Source: Paenibacillus solanacearum (GTDB lineage Bacteria; Bacillota; Bacilli; Paenibacillales; NBRC-103111). Taken from it: DNA of 64,000 nt. A program made the translations under genes and the position numbers. The DNA is taken from positions 1-64,000 of the forward strand of contig NZ_CAJVAS010000005.1 in NCBI RefSeq assembly GCF_910593845.1. Reading direction: 5' to 3'. Below the pieces are notes generated by a model. The model was not told the DNA's origin. It did no database searches and saw nothing but the letters and a program-made list of their open reading frames with translations. This document shows, piece after piece, positions 25,252 to 34,447 of the stretch (positions are counted from its first letter, which is position 1; every line of letters begins with the position of its first letter).

Positions 25252-28056
25252 ATGAAACGTTTTACACCATTACTCTTGACCATTGTTTTGATGTTAGGCA
25301 CCTGCTTACCTGGCGTCGGGATACTTTACAATCACCCAACTCCGCTAGCGCAGGCCGCGGTCTTGGAACGGCCTTATGTAGATTGGAAGCAGCAGGAAGT
25401 GCCGTTTGGCACCCGATCGTTCTACAGCGCCCCTTGGCGTTCCTATATGGATACATGGGATTCGGGACGCTTTCTCGAAACGTTAGGCATTAATTTTAAT
25501 GTGGCCCCCCAAGAGGCGGAGGCAACCGCCAAGGTGCTCGCGGAGGCAGGAATCCGTTCCGCAAGGGTCGAAATCGGCTGGGGGCATCTTTCTTTCGAAG
25601 ATGATTCGCAATTTGTTGCTCAACAGAAACAAAATTTTAACAGAATGCTTACCGCGCTGCGCGACAACAATATTCGTCCGCTGATTCTGCTAAACGCTAA
25701 CTCCGGTAGCCCCGTCCCAAATAAACAATTTGAAGTTACGCTTAGCAAAAGTGCCAAAGCTGGCGATACAGTTATATATCTCCAGTCAACCGCCGGAATT
25801 CGCCCCAAATACACAGGATTGATGGGTATGGCCTATCAAACGATGTATCCCGTGATCACTCAAGTGGATTCCGTAACGGGCCGCTCTGAACTTTCCGTTC
25901 CATTGCCAAAGGATTTGCCACAAGGGAAACTCAGGTTGATTGAACTGAAATATCAACCTATATCCGGTACTCAATTTACCGATGGTTCGATGAACCCAGC
26001 CGCCGAAGAAACCTTAAATGGGTGGAACAACTATGTGAAAACCGTTACCGACTTTGTTAAAGACGTACTTGGTACAAACAATGCCTCCGATGCCGGTTTC
26101 GATTTGGAAGTGTGGAATGAACTTACATTCGGAAGCCATTTTTTGAACATTAACAACTATTACAACCCGCCGCTATCCTTCTCAAAACCGCTTAGCTATA
26201 CGAGCAACGGCGGAACGGTAACCGATTATGAAGTCCTGCTGCTCGCTACTGCAGATTATGTAGCGCGTTCGGAGAATAAGCTGCCCGGTGTCCATGTAAT
26301 CAGCGGCTTTTCGAACCAGAGGCCTTGGGAGAACGGCAGTTCCATATTGCCGGGGCAGGCAGGTTTTAGCCGTCACTACTATACGAGCAATTCCGTCGTT
26401 AATGAAACGACATTCCCTAATAAACCAACCTTCGGAGCTACAGGCACTCTTGACAAAGAATTCTACGTTCCCGATCATGATATTTATTTTCCGGAACGCT
26501 GGTTTTACGCCTATCAAACCGAATTTGTCGTTCGCGATCTTCAGCCATTTCCCGGTCCCTGGAGCATACACCATCGGTATTCCAATCCAGGGAATGGCAA
26601 ACCATCCGAAGTATGGATGACGGAAACTAATTTATTCCGACTCCCCTTCGCACAAAATTTGATGACTGCAACAAACGTGGATATGAAGAACGAGAACCTA
26701 ATCAATGTTATGCATCGAATGGGAATGAAATCCATGATGCGAATTTACACCTTTTATAGCCATAAAGGGATTAAAGCAGCAGAAATTTTTGCAGCGAAGG
26801 ATGGAGATCTGACTTTTGGCGTACTTCCAAGCGCCTTTTTCGAGGAACTTCGGAAAAATAATTATAATTTGACGCCTTCCGTTCGGGAAAAAGCAGGTCC
26901 CAGCCTCAAAGCTCTTTCGAATGTTGTCCAATTGATGAAAACCGGGAAATCCATTGAGCTTACACGTCCGTTAAAGGTAGAAAGCCTAAATGAGCCTGAG
27001 CCGCGACTCGTCTTTAAAGGCGATGGCACGCCCGAACACCCCGATGTTTATCAACGTGACGATTTCACCTTACTTCCTTATCAGTTGGATTCCAATAAGT
27101 TTGCCGTTGGATATTACGTCATCACCAGGGACATGACGAAAACCTGGGATAGCACGAAAGATATTCTGGATCCGGCCAGATACGACATGCCTCCGGAACA
27201 ATTTGAAATGACCTTGTCTAATATTAGAGGAAAGAATGTGAAGGTATATGCATACGATCCGTTAACCAATATGAACATTAACGTGCCACTTGTAAGAACC
27301 ACGCCTACAACGATTACAGTGACGTTGGAAACAATGGACTATCCTAGATTCTTAATGATCGAAGAAGAAGGAACAGGCCCGCTTATTACGAGACCGCAAT
27401 TAGTAAAGTCATCCGGTAAGGCCATATTTTCGTTTATTCCTAACTTATCGGGTAAAGTCTCGATCAGTTGGGGCCCGTATCCCATACGATCAACTGGAAC
27501 ATTTAAGGAAGAAAGCTTTCCTCTTAATCAGTTTGACAAACCCCCGATTTCTTCACGGGAAGTACAATTAATTAATATTACTAAAGAATCAGGTGAAATG
27601 GCTAATAGCAAGGGTTCGTGGAGATGGACGGGGACTATTGTGCCTAAATATACGGAGAATTACACGTTCTTAATCGATTCAGATAGTTGTAGGCTTGGAC
27701 TCTATATTGATGGAAAAAACATCATTCAATCGTGCAGTATTATACCGGCTAGTGGTTCTATTCAGCTAGAAGCCGGAAAGCCGTATGAACTAGATTTAAG
27801 ATACTCCAATGACTATGCTTTTCCGCATAATGTTTCCCTTTACTGGGCCAGTGCAAGCCAAACGCGAGAAATTGTCGCTCCCGACAACAAAGGCAAAAAT
27901 CAATTGGTCGCAAATGTTACGGGAAATCTCGCCGGCGTTCTCAACTTGCCCAATTTGAAAAGCGGTGAAGGCGTCAAAATGGAATATGAAAGCGAAGGAA
28001 TTATCATACGATTCCCCCAATGGAATTACGATACCCGAGGAGTACTCTGGCCGTAA
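25252..28056 (+). CDS. secreted glycosidase-like protein with C-terminal PA14 domain
   Basis: 934 residues from ATG 25252 (AGGAGG just upstream); the frame is open to 25147. A signal peptide covers about 1-35 (TPLAQA-AV). Residues about 45-560 look like a clan GH-A TIM barrel: EVWNEL supplies a candidate acid/base Glu290 and EVWMTETN a candidate nucleophile Glu458. The C-terminal part (about 740-880) has the PA14 pattern, WRWTGTIVPKYTENYTF and LYIDGKNII, a likely carbohydrate-binding domain. The exact glycosidase family is unclear. Divergent from the RiPP operon, with both operators in between, it may trim or bind the polymer outside the cell. Confidence 0.75.
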   Translation: MKRFTPLLLTIVLMLGTCLPGVGILYNHPTPLAQAAVLERPYVDWKQQEVPFGTRSFYSAPWRSYMDTWDSGRFLETLGINFNVAPQEAEATAKVLAEAGIRSARVEIGWGHLSFEDDSQFVAQQKQNFNRMLTALRDNNIRPLILLNANSGSPVPNKQFEVTLSKSAKAGDTVIYLQSTAGIRPKYTGLMGMAYQTMYPVITQVDSVTGRSELSVPLPKDLPQGKLRLIELKYQPISGTQFTDGSMNPAAEETLNGWNNYVKTVTDFVKDVLGTNNASDAGFDLEVWNELTFGSHFLNINNYYNPPLSFSKPLSYTSNGGTVTDYEVLLLATADYVARSENKLPGVHVISGFSNQRPWENGSSILPGQAGFSRHYYTSNSVVNETTFPNKPTFGATGTLDKEFYVPDHDIYFPERWFYAYQTEFVVRDLQPFPGPWSIHHRYSNPGNGKPSEVWMTETNLFRLPFAQNLMTATNVDMKNENLINVMHRMGMKSMMRIYTFYSHKGIKAAEIFAAKDGDLTFGVLPSAFFEELRKNNYNLTPSVREKAGPSLKALSNVVQLMKTGKSIELTRPLKVESLNEPEPRLVFKGDGTPEHPDVYQRDDFTLLPYQLDSNKFAVGYYVITRDMTKTWDSTKDILDPARYDMPPEQFEMTLSNIRGKNVKVYAYDPLTNMNINVPLVRTTPTTITVTLETMDYPRFLMIEEEGTGPLITRPQLVKSSGKAIFSFIPNLSGKVSISWGPYPIRSTGTFKEESFPLNQFDKPPISSREVQLINITKESGEMANSKGSWRWTGTIVPKYTENYTFLIDSDSCRLGLYIDGKNIIQSCSIIPASGSIQLEAGKPYELDLRYSNDYAFPHNVSLYWASASQTREIVAPDNKGKNQLVANVTGNLAGVLNLPNLKSGEGVKMEYESEGIIIRFPQWNYDTRGVLWP

Positions 28057-28121
28057 TCTACTTTCAATAAAATACCGCTTGCTCTTCGAGGATGCCACTG
28101 AAAAAATCCATTCATACGAAA

Positions 28122-28166
28122 AGGGTACAGTCCTTCAAGAAAGTTGAAGAGGCTGTACCTTTTTTG
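28122..28166. terminator. terminator after the glycosidase-like gene
   Basis: GGGTACAG-TCCTTCAA-GAAAG-TTGAAGAGG-CTGTACC followed by T6: a near-perfect stem with one bulge. It ends the gene at 28056 and also precedes the IS1182-type transposase gene, where it would shield the transposase from read-through. Confidence 0.75.
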
Positions 28167-28205
28167 GCGTATAATGGAGTCATCACGAAAAGCGGGTGAG
28201 AGCGG

Positions 28206-29711
28206 ATGATTCGGCAACAACAAACCTTGGTTCTAAGTCCTTACGCGGCACTGTATGACATCGTCGTGCCGAAGGATAACATGCTCCGTCAAATCAACGA
28301 ACTGGTGGACTTCACCTTCATATATGAGGAACTGGAAGCAAAATATTGTTTGGACAATGGACGTAATGCCATTGACCCCATTCGCATGTTTAAATATCTC
28401 CTGCTGAAAGCCATCTTTGAACTTTCAGATGTAGACATTGTCGAGCGCTCTAAGTATGACCTGTCGTTCAAATACTTCCTTGGCATGGCACCGGAAGACC
28501 CGGTAATCGATGCGAGCTCCCTGACGAAATTCCGCAAACTGCGGTTGAAAGACATCAACCTGTTGGACATGCTCATCGGGAAGACAGTAGCCCTCGCCAT
28601 TGAGAAGGAAATCCTGAAGAGCAACTCTGTTATTGTGGATGCTACGCATTCGAAAGCGCGATATAACCAGAAGTCGCCGCGGGAAATTCTGCAAGATCGT
28701 GCACGGAAGCTGCGGAAGGCCGTTTACTCCATGGATGAGTCGGTTAAAGTTCGCATGCCCGTTAAAAACACGAGCGATGAGCTGCAGGAAGAAATCGCGT
28801 ACTGCCAAAGACTCATTACCTTCATCGAGACGGAGTCGGGAATTGCACAAGTACCGAAGATTTCGGAACCGTTGAACCTGTTAAAGGAGACGTTCGAGGA
28901 TGATTTGGAACAGCTTCGTCTGGCAGCCGACCCCGATGTACGCGTGGGACACAAGAGTGCGGACTCCGCTTTCTTTGGCTACAAGACACATTTGGCCATG
29001 ACCGAAGAACGAATCATTACGGCAGCTGTGATTACAACAGGCGAGAAGAATGATGGTAAGCAACTGGAGACGCTAGTCGAAAAAAGCAAAGCGGCAGGCA
29101 TGCAGGTCAAAACTGTAATTGGCGATACCGCATATTCCGAGAAGGATAACATTTCGTACGCGAAAAAGAACGAGATCGAACTTGTATCCAAGCTTAATCC
29201 CAACATCACACAGGGCACCCGACAGAAAGAAGACGAGTTCCTTTTCAACAAAGGTGCAGGTATGTACGTATGCAAAGCGGGTCATATGGCATTCCGAAAG
29301 GCACGCCAAGGCAAGAAAGATCGCGGCAAAAACCAGAGAGATACCTATTATTTTGACGTTGAAACATGCAAGCATTGTCCGCTGAATGAAGGCTGCTACA
29401 AAGAAGGGGCCAAGAGCAAGACCTACTCCGTGACCATTGCATCTGATGAACATTCCGAACAAATGACATTCCAAGAAACGGAGTATTTCAAAACAAAGGC
29501 CAAGGAACGCTACAAAATTGAAGCAAAGAACAGCGAACTCAAACATGGACACGGGTACGAAGTCGCCACATCCTCGGGTCTGCTTGGCATGCAATTGCAA
29601 GGAGCAATGGCCATATTTGCAGTGAATCTCAAGCGAATATTGAAACTCCCTCAGTACAATGTAGTTTTCTCACGCATGCTCGCTTATTCGCAGGATCTCA
29701 CCCATGGATAA
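28206..29711 (+). CDS. IS1182-family transposase
   Basis: 501 residues, complete. An N-terminal IS1182-type helical domain (about 20-120) is followed by a DDE core: first Asp in SVIVDATHSKARY, second in VIGDTAYS, Glu in KIEAKNSELKHGHGY. A cysteine cluster (C-x2-C...C near 390-400) lies before the last catalytic residue. No frameshift or stop, so it may be active. The terminal inverted repeats of the element could not be identified. With the neighbouring IS110 gene it separates the RiPP/glycosidase region from the rhamnose block. Confidence 0.88.
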   Translation: MIRQQQTLVLSPYAALYDIVVPKDNMLRQINELVDFTFIYEELEAKYCLDNGRNAIDPIRMFKYLLLKAIFELSDVDIVERSKYDLSFKYFLGMAPEDPVIDASSLTKFRKLRLKDINLLDMLIGKTVALAIEKEILKSNSVIVDATHSKARYNQKSPREILQDRARKLRKAVYSMDESVKVRMPVKNTSDELQEEIAYCQRLITFIETESGIAQVPKISEPLNLLKETFEDDLEQLRLAADPDVRVGHKSADSAFFGYKTHLAMTEERIITAAVITTGEKNDGKQLETLVEKSKAAGMQVKTVIGDTAYSEKDNISYAKKNEIELVSKLNPNITQGTRQKEDEFLFNKGAGMYVCKAGHMAFRKARQGKKDRGKNQRDTYYFDVETCKHCPLNEGCYKEGAKSKTYSVTIASDEHSEQMTFQETEYFKTKAKERYKIEAKNSELKHGHGYEVATSSGLLGMQLQGAMAIFAVNLKRILKLPQYNVVFSRMLAYSQDLTHG

Positions 29712-29995
29712 ATCGTTTTCTGGACATGAGAGACTTGGACCGGCGTATTCGGCAACCGAAAGGCATGCGGGAACAGAAGGGGCGAGATTTCGCTCCTTTT
29801 TTGTTGTGCTGCTGCACGCTGCTCCACGTACCGCCGGAGGCTTTCACTCCCATTGCTCAACGGGTCAATGCCCTTTCATTCCTCCGTTACGCCTATCCCG
29901 TGGGTGGAGGCCGGTTATCCTAACGGTACGGGTCTGGGCCCTTTTGTTCAACGCAATGCGGTACTCCGTGCAATCTTGAGATCCTGCGAATAAGC
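29682..29995. repeat. exact 19-bp inverted repeat around the IS1182 3' end
   Basis: GCTTATTCGCAGGATCTCA (29682-29700, within the last codons of the transposase) recurs as its exact reverse complement at 29977-29995. The identity stops abruptly at both sides. It may be a remnant of a second inverted IS copy, or part of a terminal structure. Confidence 0.6.
29776..29803 (+). terminator. terminator after the IS1182 transposase
   Basis: AGGGGCGA-GATT-TCGCTCCT followed by TTTTTT, one G-U pair in the stem, 65 bp after the transposase stop. Confidence 0.65.
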
Positions 29996-30021
29996 CAGTT
30001 TTCGTGCTGATCGAGAAGCGG

Positions 30022-31293
30022 TTAAGCTGTTTGCTTCATTGGAAGGGTTCGATTCGGTTCGTAGCCTTCACCGCTTTGTGCCATGGTAACCAGGAGGCGA
30101 GCCAGCTTGCCGCAAAGCTTCATCACGGAGCGCATCGGCTTCATGCTTTTCGTCTTTACATTCAATTCGTGCTGTCGTTTAAATGCTTCATCATTCAAGA
30201 TGAGGGCCATGGTTGCCATAAACAGGACATGCCGAAGTCTGGGTCGGCCCCGTTTGCTGATCGACATCTGGCCTTTCCACTTGCCTGAGCTCGCTTCAGC
30301 CAGATTGAGGCCGGCATGCCGCAGCAAAGCATTACCATGTGCATAGCCGCTGAGATCGCCAGCTTCACCTAGTATGCCGGCGACCGACAGAGTGCTCATG
30401 CCTTTCATCGCCAGCAGGGGCCTAGCCAGCGGGATCCGAGCCAGTGCAGCCGCCACTTCATTCTCGATGACTTGCAACTGCTCCATAGCCAGATCATATT
30501 CGGCAAGCAGCTGTTGCAGATGAAGTTTGTAGGCTTTTTCAGCATGCTTGGCACCGACTGAACACCTTGCCAGTGCCAGCAGTTCGGAAGCTCTCCGTTC
30601 ACCGCTGTGCCGTTTCATGACCGTTTTCCAGCCGTCGATGACCTGGCGGACGGTGAGCTTTTGAAGATCGGCAGGCGTAGGAAAGAGGCGTAGTGTGGCT
30701 AGCGATCCGGAGCCAATGAGGTGCTTGTATACCTGCCGCAGCTCCGGGAACACAATGTCGATCCAGCGGTGAATCTGGTTCTTGACGCTGACGAGACGAT
30801 GGACAATGGTCTCCCGGTTTGCCATAAACACACGCAGTTCCATGAACATTTCACTGGTTTCTTTGATGAAGGTGTAGTAGCCGTTTTTGACCATGTCGGC
30901 GATAACAAAGGCATCTTTGATGTCGCTTTTGGAGGGCGTATTGTCGAGGTTTTCCTTGTTCTTTTTGACAAGATGAGGATTTACCAACACGACCTCGAGG
31001 TTCCGATCTTTGAGCCAGGCAGCGAGGCTGAGCCAGTAGTGGCCGGTTGGTTCCATGCCGATGATGGTGTCGTTAAGTTGGTGCGTCTCCTGCAGATCTT
31101 TCATCCACTGCAGCAGTTGAGTGAAGCCGGCATCGTCGTTAGAGAAGTGAAAGGGAGTCCCAAGCAGGATCCCACGGAAGTTAACTGCGCGAGCGACATG
31201 GGACTGCTGGGCAATGTCGATGCCGACGACAAGGTGCTGGGTTGAAATGTGTTCGAGTAGTTGATTTTGTTTGGTTTGAGCTTTAAACTTCAA
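30022..31293 (-). CDS. IS110-family transposase (RuvC-like DEDD type)
   Basis: 423 residues, complete. The N-terminal RuvC-like domain has GIDIAQQSH (Asp), GMEPTGHYW (Glu) and SDIKDAFVIA (two Asp), the DEDD set. The C-terminal Transposase_20 domain has the GKWKGQMSISKRGRPRLRHV stretch with the catalytic serine. IS110 elements use a structured bridge RNA from their non-coding ends for target choice; the candidate regions here are 29,712-30,021 and 31,294-31,450. The reading frame opens at 31293 with AAGGAGGT just upstream (31300 region). Confidence 0.88.
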   Translation of the reverse strand: MKFKAQTKQNQLLEHISTQHLVVGIDIAQQSHVARAVNFRGILLGTPFHFSNDDAGFTQLLQWMKDLQETHQLNDTIIGMEPTGHYWLSLAAWLKDRNLEVVLVNPHLVKKNKENLDNTPSKSDIKDAFVIADMVKNGYYTFIKETSEMFMELRVFMANRETIVHRLVSVKNQIHRWIDIVFPELRQVYKHLIGSGSLATLRLFPTPADLQKLTVRQVIDGWKTVMKRHSGERRASELLALARCSVGAKHAEKAYKLHLQQLLAEYDLAMEQLQVIENEVAAALARIPLARPLLAMKGMSTLSVAGILGEAGDLSGYAHGNALLRHAGLNLAEASSGKWKGQMSISKRGRPRLRHVLFMATMALILNDEAFKRQHELNVKTKSMKPMRSVMKLCGKLARLLVTMAQSGEGYEPNRTLPMKQTA

Positions 31294-31667
31294 GATAGAG
31301 CGACCTCCTTAAGATGGCTAAAGGGCTATGACCCGTGACTAACACCATCGTACCGGAGTCGCTCGTTTTTGTGCAAAGCGCAAAATTAACGCTCTACAGG
31401 AATCCTAACGGATTGAAATTTAAGGGTGACTTCCACGTGAATAAGACCTAAAAAAGAAGACATCTCCCTCAAAAAAATGGGGTAGATGTCTTCTTTGATT
31501 TTGATCTTACCACCGAAGAAAAAAACAGCCAATCCTATTCCTTTTCGATGGAAATACAGCATGGAATCCGCAGTCAAGTAACACCTACATCTTTATTCGT
31601 ATTTTTGAATCGATCTACTAGTTTCCATTTTGCAAACGTCCCTTCGGGAACTTTATTAGTATAATTT
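31294..31667. other. non-coding region beside IS110
   Basis: Contains the putative 5' non-coding end of the IS110 element and a strong bidirectional terminator (31450-31497). No credible gene: a short frame at 31386-31577 overlaps the terminator and has no ribosome binding site. Confidence 0.45.
31450..31497. terminator. strong bidirectional terminator
   Basis: AAGAAGACATCT (31454-31465) pairs perfectly with AGATGTCTTCTT (31484-31495), with further CCC/GGG pairing inside and A/T runs at both sides. It probably ends the EPS block B transcript, whose last gene stops at 31668. Confidence 0.8.
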
Positions 31668-32573
31668 TCAGCTTATAAAAGACTTCACCAATGTTTTCCA
31701 TGCATAGATTAAAGACGGGGACGTTTGAATAGCTTTCCAAAGCTTTTTTTGCGCTCCGGCTTTATCCCCGTGTTTCAACATTTCTCTCCCCCAAAGTACC
31801 CGCCAGTTCGCTAGTTCTTGCTTCATCAGCTTCTTTTCTTTGTAAGGAACATTCGGATCTAGACACATTCTCTTAAGAACACCCTCTGTCTGTTCAAGAA
31901 CTTTGCCTAGCTTTGCTTTGCTATTTTGCCCCGGATGCTCCATCATCAGAAAATCTTTGTCGGGAAGGTAGACACCCTTAGTATGCTTTATTAAAGATAA
32001 TTGGATGTTTAAACTAAAATCAAGAACAAGATCATCATTTTTTACAGCATCCCAACAATTCTTTACCAAGGAAGTTCTATAGACCGAGGCTCCGACGAAC
32101 CACATTCTGGAGATTGCCGCTCGTAGAAGGCCGTACGAATCCATAACGATCTTTTCCATTTCCTTCTGGTTTGCACCTAACGGATTTCCTTCCCGATCTA
32201 TTCTTTCGTAGTTCGAAAAAGTCACGACGATGGAAGGATCACTGGCCATTATTTCAACACGATGTGACAAAAAATCGGGACGTAACTGGTCGTCATCCAT
32301 AAGAAAACTAAACAGCTCTCCCCTGGCTAAATTCAGTCCTTTCCCCCAATTTCCTACCATGCCAAGCCTTGTTTCATTTCTAAAATATTTGATTCGGGGG
32401 TCGTTGTATCGTTGTATGACCTCGGTTGTATCATCGTCGCTTTGATCATCCACAATAACAAGCTCAAAATTGCCATAAGTTTGCGAAAGAACACTATTGA
32501 TCGCATTCACAAGCCCCCAAGAACGGTTGTATGTCGGTATGATCACACTGGTTAGAAGTCCCTTTTGACCCAT
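31668..32573 (-). CDS. GT2 glycosyltransferase
   Basis: 301 residues, GT-A fold: SVIIPTYNRSWGLVNAINSV at the start, VIVDDQSDDDT for the nucleotide site and LMDDDQ as the DXD metal motif. Start ATG after AAGGAGGGGG, which lies inside the 3' end of the frameshifted rmlB. It follows the rml genes, so rhamnosyl transfer is a fair guess but not shown. Last gene of EPS block B. Confidence 0.85.
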   Translation of the reverse strand: MGQKGLLTSVIIPTYNRSWGLVNAINSVLSQTYGNFELVIVDDQSDDDTTEVIQRYNDPRIKYFRNETRLGMVGNWGKGLNLARGELFSFLMDDDQLRPDFLSHRVEIMASDPSIVVTFSNYERIDREGNPLGANQKEMEKIVMDSYGLLRAAISRMWFVGASVYRTSLVKNCWDAVKNDDLVLDFSLNIQLSLIKHTKGVYLPDKDFLMMEHPGQNSKAKLGKVLEQTEGVLKRMCLDPNVPYKEKKLMKQELANWRVLWGREMLKHGDKAGAQKKLWKAIQTSPSLIYAWKTLVKSFIS

Positions 32574-33589
32574 AAAATTCCCCCTCCTTATCGACTACAC
32601 TAGAATAACCATTCAATATATGTTCCCACCATTCTCGATGATCGAGATACCATTCAATTGTTTGCGCAATTCCCGTCTCGAATGTATAAGCTGCCTTCCA
32701 CCCTAATTTATCGATTTTGGAAGGATCAATCGCGTACCGCTTGTCATGCCCTGGACGATCTGCGATAAATTGTATTGCATCTTCGGATCTTCCTAATTGA
32801 TGAACAATCGTTTTTACCACATCCAGATTAGTTCTTTCATTATGCCCTCCAATGTTATAGACCTCGCCATTTGCCCCTTCATGAAGCACTAAATCGATAG
32901 CTGAACAATGATCACTTACATGTAGCCAATCACGAATATTTTGACCGTCGCCATATACAGGCACCTTACGGCCGGATAATATACTTGTAATGGTCAGTGG
33001 AATCAGCTTCTCTGGAAAATGATTATGGGCCGTAATTATTCGAGCAGCGGGTAATGTTCACTGGCAAACCGAATGTTTCATGATACGCACGAACTAATAA
33101 GTCCGATGCCGCTTTACTCGCGCTATACGGACTATTCGGACGCAATGGAGTTTCTTCCGTAAAAAATGTGGTCGGGTCGAAAGTAAGTTCCCCGTATACT
33201 TCGTCCGTTGAAACATGGACAAATTTCGCAACACGATACTTCTTTGCTGCCTCTAACAGAATCTGCGTTCCCATTACATTCGTACGAACAAAAATGCCCG
33301 GGTCCAATATTGAACGGTCCACATGACTTTCTGCAGCAAAATGTACGATAAATTCAAACCTTTCTTTGTCGAAAATGGATAGGATAGTCTCTCGTTCTGT
33401 AATGTCTGCTTTTATAAAACGATAATTCCCCATCCTCTCTATATTGCGATGTTTGCTTAATTCACCCGCATAGGTCAGCGAATCTAAATTGCATATTTCA
33501 TACTCAGGGTGGCGCTGTACCATGTATTGAACGAAGTTGCCTCCGATAAACCCCGCTCCGCCAGTAACGAGAATTTTTGCCCGTGTCAT
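32494..33589 (-). pseudogene. rmlB: dTDP-glucose 4,6-dehydratase, frameshifted
   Basis: RmlB turns dTDP-glucose into the 4-keto-6-deoxy intermediate of rhamnose. The N-terminal half (from 33589) has ILVTGGAGFIGGNFV, HFAAESHVDRSI and the catalytic STDEVYG, and stops after TRCSNNYGP. The rest is in another frame, from about 32964, with PVYGDGQNIRDWLHVSDHC and DRPGHDKRYAID. At 33023-33024 one extra base (an A on the coding strand) turns the expected YHFPEKL into a stop; removing it restores the family sequence. The restored protein, about 364 residues, runs past the usual end and overlaps the next gene by 80 bp. Either a real mutation or a sequencing error. Confidence 0.85.
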
Positions 33590-34444
33590 CTATTTCACCT
33601 CTTGGGATAATTCACTGATAAATTGTTTCAAAGCATCCTGCCAACGTGGTAGCAGCTTAAATCCGTTGTCAACCAGCAATTGCTTTGACAAACGGGAATT
33701 TTTGGGACGTGCGGCCCTAGTTGGGTATTGTTCCGTTGAAATTGCATTTACTTTCACTGTTTTGTTGGACAGCCTATAGATTTCGGAGGCGAATTCTGCC
33801 CAGCTGCAGTACCCTTCGTTAGTGACGTGATATAGCCCAAACTTATCTCCTTGGATCATATCAATTAACAATCTGGCCAAATCACATGTATATGTTGGGG
33901 AGCCGAACTGATCTCCGACCACATTGATTTCATCATGACTTTCAGACAGCCTAAGCATGTTCTTAACAAAATTGTTTCCATTCATGCCGAATACCCACGA
34001 GATTCTTACAATAAAATAATTAGTCAGTAGAGACTCTACAACTTTCTCTCCTTCATACTTTGTTAACCCGTAATAGTTAATAGGAGTGGGCATATCTGAT
34101 TCTTTGTACGGCGTTTCGCTTTTTCCATCAAAAACATAATCCGTACTCATATACATAAATTTTGCACGTACATTCTTGGCCGCTAATGCCAGATACTTTG
34201 TACCTTCCACATTGACATTCCAGCAAGTTCGTCGGTCCTCTTCGGCCCTGTCGACCGCCGTATAAGCGCCACAATGAATGATCGCATCCGGACGCATCCT
34301 ATTAACAAAGCTGTAAACCTCTTGTTCATTAATAATGTCCAAGTCTTTGGAACCAATTCCGTTCATGTCGAATCCGCGTATTAATCCTTCACGAACTACA
34401 TCAAATCCGAGTTGCCCGGTGTATCCGGTCACTAAAATTTTCAT
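33590..34444 (-). CDS. rmlD: dTDP-4-dehydrorhamnose reductase
   Basis: Last step of dTDP-L-rhamnose synthesis, NAD(P)H-dependent. 284 residues, short-chain dehydrogenase fold: ILVTGYTGQLGFDV, then HCGAYTAVDRAEED and the catalytic YMSTDYVFDG with NYYGLTKYEGE. RBS GGAGAT precedes the ATG, which follows the rmlC stop by three bases. Order rmlA-rmlC-rmlD-rmlB as in many Firmicutes. Confidence 0.94.
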   Translation of the reverse strand: MKILVTGYTGQLGFDVVREGLIRGFDMNGIGSKDLDIINEQEVYSFVNRMRPDAIIHCGAYTAVDRAEEDRRTCWNVNVEGTKYLALAAKNVRAKFMYMSTDYVFDGKSETPYKESDMPTPINYYGLTKYEGEKVVESLLTNYFIVRISWVFGMNGNNFVKNMLRLSESHDEINVVGDQFGSPTYTCDLARLLIDMIQGDKFGLYHVTNEGYCSWAEFASEIYRLSNKTVKVNAISTEQYPTRAARPKNSRLSKQLLVDNGFKLLPRWQDALKQFISELSQEVK

Positions 34445-34447
34445 TAG

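Larger units (their letters stand above)
28206..31293. mobile_element. two adjacent insertion sequences (IS1182 and IS110 types)
   Basis: The span covers the two transposase genes, facing each other. Exact ends of either element are not resolved: I found no clear terminal repeats or target duplications. The 310 bp between them hold an inverted copy of 19 bp from the IS1182 coding end and a terminator. Confidence 0.6.
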
